64,000 bases of DNA from Periconia sp. R9002 (lineage: Eukaryota > Ascomycota > Dothideomycetes > Pleosporales > Periconiaceae), in the NCBI GenBank assembly GCA_023627715.1, contig JAMAHW010000016.1, positions 496,001 through 560,000 on the forward strand. The letters are read 5' to 3'. Positions 58,805 through 64,000 of the stretch are shown here, one piece after another; within the stretch, counting starts at the first letter, position 1, and every line of letters begins with the position of its first letter. The notes below the pieces were generated by a model, which was not told the DNA's origin, searched no databases, and saw only the letters and a list, made by a program, of their open reading frames with translations. A program made the translations under genes and the position numbers.

Positions 58805-60077
58805 TCAAACTTGCCCACTGGGAACTACGTAAGGGCCATATCCAGGCTTTGGGAAGTTAGGAGTTCCGTCTTCGTTCCACGTAAACTTCTGGGTCCTAAT
58901 GGTGCGTGCAGCCCAGCCGTTCAGGGGGTCTTTCATGCCGTGATATACTATCCCTATTCAAACAGACCGAATCAGTTTCGAGGTCAAGTAAAAAATTGTA
59001 AAGGATACTAACAATCTTCTGTACCATCGGGGCTTTTCGTAAAGGACGCATGACCGACACCGTATGCCTCTTCAGAAGGGTTCTGGTAGAAGACGGGATT
59101 CTGGTGTTTGCGCCAATCGGCAGGGTTCATCGGATCATCTCCAACCAGCTCGAGCTGGGCGAGGCAGTAATTACGGTTGTCCGAGCGCGCGGCACTGAAA
59201 ATGACGAATGTTTGACCCGTCTTGGGATTCGTGAGTTGCTGAGGACCTTCGTTGGAGGAGAGGCGGTCATTTGAGGTGCGGCCATAGGGCGTCTTCTCCC
59301 ACGGCAGAGTGGGCGTGGATATGATCTGGCGCTCGGAGAAGGGCGACGCCACCGTGAAAGGGTTCTCGAGTTTGGTGATGCAAAGATTGGCCGGCCAGCC
59401 ATCGTACTGCCTATACCAGCAGCTATAAATATGGTACAGACCCGTCGAGTGTTGAAAGTAGGTGCCATCGATGGCGAATTGGTCATAAGTATCAAGCTGC
59501 GATTTGAAGGTGAAATTGGCGGTCCAAGGGGATTCACCCTGTCCCTCGAGCGTGAACATTCGGTGGTGGACAGCCGGGCAATTGTATTCGCACCACATCT
59601 CCACTTCGGGCGGGGGACTGTCGTTGCGTGGATCCGCTGTGAAGATGACATACCACGCCCCATTTAGGTTGTGGAGCTCAGGTGCCCACAGATCTGTGGA
59701 GTAATTGAGGCCTGGTGAAGGGGCGAACAGCAACCGTGACTCTGCTGAATTCCAGTTTCTGCTTCCCGTCAGTGGAAGTAAAGAGGCGATTCGGGAGGGA
59801 ATGGACGTTCGTGAGGATTTTGCTGCGCAGAAGAGAGATGTTCTCATTGTTGGTGTACATCAGGTAATACCATCCATCATGTTGGATAACCCATCTGCAA
59901 CGGTTATTTTGTTTTCTATCTAGTCTTGCTGCCACAGGGGCACGCGGTGTTTCCGACTACTCACGGATCTGCACCGCCAACATCTAGGATGGGATTTGTG
60001 AAAGTGGTGGAATTTGTGCTGTTCTGACATGCAGCCAAGGCGATGCGAGTGAGGAGCAGCAAGAGTAGTTTGAACAT
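58805..60077 (-). CDS. GH43 glycoside hydrolase (arabinan/arabinofuranoside type), with a frame discontinuity
   Basis: Exon blocks: 60077-59965, 59894-59807, about 59758-59013 and 58953-58805. The signal peptide is MFKLLLLLLTRIALAA. Splicing 1 gives GGADPWVIQHDGWYYLMYTN, which holds the catalytic base Asp. The main block has DLWAPELHNLNGAWYVIFTADP, the pKa-modulating Asp in QFAIDGTYF, and the acid Glu in LSSNEGPQQL. The last exon, from TEDWIVYHGMKDP to the stop codon at 58805, completes the five-blade propeller (about 340 residues). Between blocks 2 and 3 (59807 to 59758), the intron-like segment (GTCC donor, CTGAC branch, GCAG acceptor) leaves the frame off by one base. This may be a non-standard splice, an assembly indel or a real mutation. 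The family trims arabinose side chains from plant polysaccharides outside the cell. Confidence 0.82.
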
Positions 60078-60473
60078 GAGTGGCCAATGGAGGGATGAAT
60101 GGAAGGAAGGGGAGAAGGAAAGGTGGAGGGGGTACGGTCAGGATGGCACACAGATGGGTGGTATATGTACTACAGCAGGATTAATTGGTGGATGCTGGCT
60201 GGGGCCGCGGCCTTGTTTTCCCCGCACAGTGCATACACACGATCGTGTACAGTACTTTCATATTGACTGGGGGACGGGCGCATGACGAAGCCGTGCACAT
60301 CACATCCCCTAGTGTACTTCCCCATAGCTGCTCAAGTAGGTAGGTAGGAACTAGGGTGGTGACTTAGCGTAGGCGGGGGAGCTAACCTCACACGGCACTC
60401 GCGACGCAATTCCCCGACCTCGACCACTGTTCCACCCACCACCACCTCCTCATGCTTGCTTTGCGCCTTCGGC
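60078..60473. promoter_or_regulatory. Divergent region between GH43 and RED/IK genes
   Basis: 396 bp between the two start codons. It includes a GTAGGTAGGTAGG run near 60337 and a palindromic ACACGATCGTGT near 60237. Pairing of a secreted enzyme with a splicing factor suggests separate rather than shared control; inference only. Confidence 0.45.
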
Positions 60474-62205
60474 ATGGACAATCAAGAGTTTCGTCGCCTG
60501 ATCCTCAAAAGTTCTACATCGCCCAATCAACAAAATGGTGGCGCCGACAATAAACCCTCGCCTTCGCAGACGCCTGGCACGGTTCTGGGTGCACGAAAAC
60601 ACGGCAGCATCCCCATGACACCGTACGTTCTCACCTTCTCGCATATTACTGAATGCTGACATTTTTGGCAGTCGCCATGTAGGCCGCAGCACGGTACAGG
60701 CAGACTTTGCCCGTCAACTTGCCCAACGTAATGCCAAAGCCAATCCCAAAAACAAGTTCCGCTCCGTCGCGCCCAAAGGCGTCAAGCTCGCCCCTGGCTA
60801 TGTCGACCGCTCCAAGCTACGAGACGATGATCAAAAAGAGAACGACAAGGCAAGGCGCATCAAGAATCTGGAAGAATCCCTGAAGTTAGGACAGATCGAC
60901 CGGGGGACCTTTGAAAAACTGGTGCAAGAGATTACTGGGGGTGACGTCGACGCTACACATCTGGTTAAGGGCTTAGACCGGAAACTGCTCGAACGTGTGA
61001 GGAACGGCGAGGTTATCACCCGCGCGGAAACGGTACACCAAGATGAGGAGCAGTCAGACCTGGAGGATGAATTCGATGAGCTTGCTGAGCAAGATCTTGG
61101 TACAGTGATACGGGAAAAGGCAGAGAAGAAGGGAGAAACGGCACCGCCGCCTACAGTTGCTGGCGTCAAGAGGAGCAGGGCTGATATTCTGGCCGATTTA
61201 AAAAGGCAGCGAGAAGAAGCCGCCAATGCCGCTATGGAAGAACACGAGAAAAAGTATCCGACCCTGGGCACAGGTTTCCGAAAAGTAACCAACAATGGCG
61301 AGACGACACGAATCGAGAAAGACTCTAGAGGTCGGGAAGTCTTGATTATCACGGACGCACAAGGGAAAGAAAAACGAAAGGTGAGGAAGCAGAGAGCTGA
61401 GGAACCCCCAATCCCTATTCGTCGGGATTTGGATGATGACACAAAACCTATTAACATGCACAACCTGCCTGCGCCGAAAGAGCAAAACTCTGAGGATGAG
61501 GATATTTTCGAGGGCGTTGGTTCTACATACAATCCGCTTGCCGGCCTCGATGATGAAGGCAGCTCCTCCGACGAAGAGGGCGAGGTGAGCTCTGGTGCTG
61601 GGCCATTACTTCTAGAAACAGAACGCGGAGAGGCAAGCCCGACGCAGAAACAGACAATAGCCGAGACTGTTACGGGTACTAACTCTGTCGGCGAAGTCGG
61701 CAGCTACGCCTCTGCAACTACTGCAGATCCGGCTCCGGCGCCGAAACGCAACTATTTTGCGGCTACATCGCACGCATTTGGCCAGAAGGAAGCTGCTCCT
61801 TCGGAAGCCTCTGCTGCTGATATCACTGTCCGCGCTGTTTTGCAGAAAGTGCGGGCACTTGATCCTGATTCTACCCTGATTAACGATCCAGATTCCGAAG
61901 AAAGTCGCCTGATGAAGAAAGCCAGAAAGCTCGCAGCTAGTGACAGGGATATGGAGGATCTTGACATGGGTTTCGGTGGTTCAAGGTTTGATGATGCAGA
62001 CGAGATGGAGAGGGAAGGCGAGAAGATCAAGTTATCAGAATGGAAGGGTCTAGGGGTGGATGGAGAAGAGGACGAGGACCTTCCCGCGCACAAGGGTGGG
62101 AAGAAGCGGAAGCGAGGTCCAAAGAAGAAAAAAGGAGATAAGAACAGTGCAAGTGACGTCTTGATGGCGATGGAGCGTCAGAAGGAGAAGAGGCCACTAG
62201 GCTAA
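60474..62205 (+). CDS. IK: RED/IK-family spliceosome protein (Smu2-like)
   Basis: Two exons, 60474-60622 and 60672-62205 (49-bp intron, GTACGT...GGCAG), give 560 aa. The RED N-terminal domain starts at MDNQEFRRLIL; it continues through KHGSIPMTPRHVG (across the splice) and FARQLAQRNAK, KFRSVAPKGVKLAPGYVDRSK. A coiled, charged middle part (KRSRADILADLKRQREEA) and long acidic Ser-rich stretches follow, ending with a Lys/Arg-rich nuclear signal (GGKKRKRGPKKKK). Family knowledge: RED/IK pairs with Smu1 in the B complex and is needed for activation of the spliceosome, particularly on short introns. A dense set of short introns across this window fits such a role, but that link is general. Converges with PRE2. 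Confidence 0.9.
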
Positions 62206-62473
62206 CCGCAGCTCTCCAATGCAATCTATTTGTAGCGAAAGGCTAGGGGAGATCAAGGATTGTAAAATCACATTAGAACGGCCCACTGTGAAGTTCGTAT
62301 CAAGGATGCTCGTCATTTTCCTCTTCTCTCGAGAAAAAGTTTATGTTACATACCCAAGCAGGTTGGATCGGCACCCAAATTCGAATTACTTTGCCTCATT
62401 GTTTGGAGTACAAATGCCTATTCGTTGTGTGCACCATGGACGTCATAAGCTCTCATCAGACCCTTCCCTTGAC
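62206..62473. other. Convergent 3' region of RED/IK and PRE2
   Basis: 268 bp between two stop codons. No gene supported. Confidence 0.5.
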
Positions 62474-63506
62474 CTACTCCAGGTCTGCCGTCACATTGGA
62501 AAACTCGCCCTTCTCCAGTTTGGTCTTCCAGAAGATGGGGTTTGTGTCATTGAAGCCGTGCTTGACCCATCCATCTTCTTTTACGTGGTACAGGTTGATG
62601 AATCCGCCAGAGTAGGCATCACGATGGGTCGCGGCAAGGATACTTCGCCTGCCAAGCTCTAAGGCATCCTCGTCCGATAGATCATACTTGTATTCTGCAT
62701 CCAGAACTCCATAGGCGAAAGTTTGACCGGAGCCAACACAGAAAAGATTACCCGCAAGACGCGTACCGTCGCTGTCAATGTAGTACAGAGCAGGTCCTTC
62801 TTGGGGAGTTACGCCTGCACACATGGTACCCTGCATTCAGTGAGCAAGAGAAAGGAAGCCAGTTTGAAATGTACACACCATGGAGAGCCCCATGCCCTTG
62901 TATGAGTAGACCAGGTTGGCCAAGATCTTGGAGGCGGCGGCAACGGAGATGCGGCGCTTGTGTCGGAGCTCGTGGAGGCGACATTGCATACCCAAATAGG
63001 CCAACCAGTACTGGCAGTCCTAGAGAGCCGTTAGAAATATCTTTGCAGAGTGTTTTTAAAACCGAGGGTGAGGCATACTGCAGCGCCTCCAGCCATAGTG
63101 CCCAACAGGCAGTTGTTGATCTCAATCACCTTCTTCACCGTCTGACTTGCTATCCAGTTTCCCGCCGTCGCTCTAGAATCGGTTGCCACAATTATACCGC
63201 CCTTGAAACGGAAGGCAAGTGTCGTGGTGCCGTGGGCGATCTTGATGGGGCAGTTGGGGTTTGAGTAGTCGTCGGTCATTGCGCGGAGCCATGATGCGGA
63301 CTGCAGATACGTTTAGCACAATGGGAATGAAGTTTGAAGGGAACCAAGCATGGATTGCATGTCGAGCATCTTACCTGAGCTACTGGTGGAAGTGCAAACT
63401 TCAAAGACAATTCGGGGGTGGGCTGGTAGAGCTCTAGCTGTTCTTCCTGCGAGGGCCCCTCGTCCGCGTGCACCGGCTGGGTGTACTGGGCAACTAACGA
63501 GTCCAT
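62474..63506 (-). CDS. PRE2: 20S proteasome subunit beta5 (chymotrypsin-like)
   Basis: Four exons, 63506-63375, 63300-63079, 63019-62879 and 62830-62474 (introns 74, 59 and 48 bp), give 283 aa. Residues 1-68 are the propeptide, ending IAHG; the mature enzyme starts at Thr69 (TTTLAFRF). The catalytic partners are Asp85 (ATDSRATAG) and Lys101 (SQTVKKVIE). [18 protein letters not shown] and [15 protein letters not shown] across splice sites are diagnostic for beta5. The C-terminal [10 protein letters not shown] is the usual end region. The subunit cleaves after hydrophobic residues in the core particle, in cytosol and nucleus. No PACE element was located in the short upstream region. All junctions are in phase. 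Confidence 0.97.
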
Positions 63507-64000
63507 GTTTTGGTCGTTTTTATTCTGGTAATCGAACTGGCAAACAAGATCCGTACAAGGGTAAGCAGATCTATCTATCGGCGCTGCTGGGTGATGTGGT
63601 GGTGGTTGCGGTGGTGGTCGGTCGTGTTGCCTGCATATACGCCATCTACACAATGTAGGTACAGCTTCGGCGGCGAGCTGCCTCGGGTCTTGGCATTCGT
63701 CTACGCGTCCATCAGATCTATGGCTGCCTTCACACTCGCACCTACATACCCACTCACTCTCACACCATCCACTTTTACTTGACTTTCTTCTCGTTCAAGA
63801 GCTTTATTTGTGCTGTTTACTGTGTCGCGTCCAGATATGGGCTTATCCAAGTCGCTGCATGTGCTCTAAGTTACTTGTATAGCTGAATGCTAATCCATCT
63901 TGAACAGGAATACTCATAGCAAACACATGCATCTATCTATACCTGCCATCAGCGGGCAGACGATTTCAAAGAATCACCTTGTGCTACCCCCTCGCTCTGC
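63507..64000. promoter_or_regulatory. PRE2 upstream region and window edge
   Basis: About 0.5 kb up to the window end. It contains a GGTGGTTGCGGTGGTGG run near 63600. No further gene can be supported; a neighbouring gene may start beyond the window. Confidence 0.4.

Overview
This is a nuclear chromosome segment of a filamentous ascomycete (Pezizomycotina; a Dothideomycetes-type genome is my inference, not proven). The grounds are many short GT-AG introns (about 46-150 bp) with CTAAC/CTGAC-type branch points, an intron-bearing divergent H3-H4 histone pair, a Zn(II)2Cys6 regulator, fungal families such as AIM24, DUF1996-WSC, GH128 and GH43, and GC-balanced sequence with microsatellites. No rRNA, tRNA, CRISPR array or intact transposon was recognised. 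Exon coordinates in the entries were worked out by hand from splice sites, reading-frame phase and protein-family continuity.

Layout. 0-12 kb: a secreted HNH-type nuclease, then the divergent RNA-metabolism pair DRN1/CWF19L1 and UTP20 (2,630 aa). 12-17 kb: a zinc-cluster regulator and a GH128 wall glucanase. 18-23 kb: CUL3, divergent from the mitochondrial Hsp70 helper ZIM17. 23-30 kb: a secreted DUF1996-WSC protein, the divergent mitochondrial pair bS18m and a CIA84-like PPR protein, and a small secreted cysteine-rich protein. 30-36 kb: a membrane Kelch protein, then an AlkB dioxygenase (CUE-AlkB-GRF) divergent from PEX7. 37-41 kb: the divergent mitochondrial pair AIM24 and ATM1. 41-46 kb: two arginine-rich proteins of unknown function and RAS2 with a long low-complexity upstream region. 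46-52 kb: a short-chain acyl-CoA synthetase ending in a PTS1-like AKL, a decayed gene with three tandem 69-bp repeats, and a haloacid-dehalogenase-like protein. 53-58 kb: H4 and H3, then the nuclease EXO5. 58-64 kb: a GH43 glycosidase with a frame discontinuity, the RED/IK splicing factor and proteasome beta5 (PRE2).

Most of the window is core housekeeping: ribosome and mRNA processing, mitochondrial biogenesis, protein turnover, chromatin, DNA repair, peroxisome import and Ras signalling. Seven pairs are head to head and share intergenic promoters; two join mitochondrial genes and one joins RNA-processing genes. Accessory traits are limited to secreted enzymes and one effector-like protein. 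I found no clear new multi-gene system. The best leads are the decayed repeat gene at 49.2-50.7 kb, the small crystallin-like secreted protein at 29.7 kb, the unusual membrane Kelch protein, and the paired pentanucleotide arrays upstream of RAS2.
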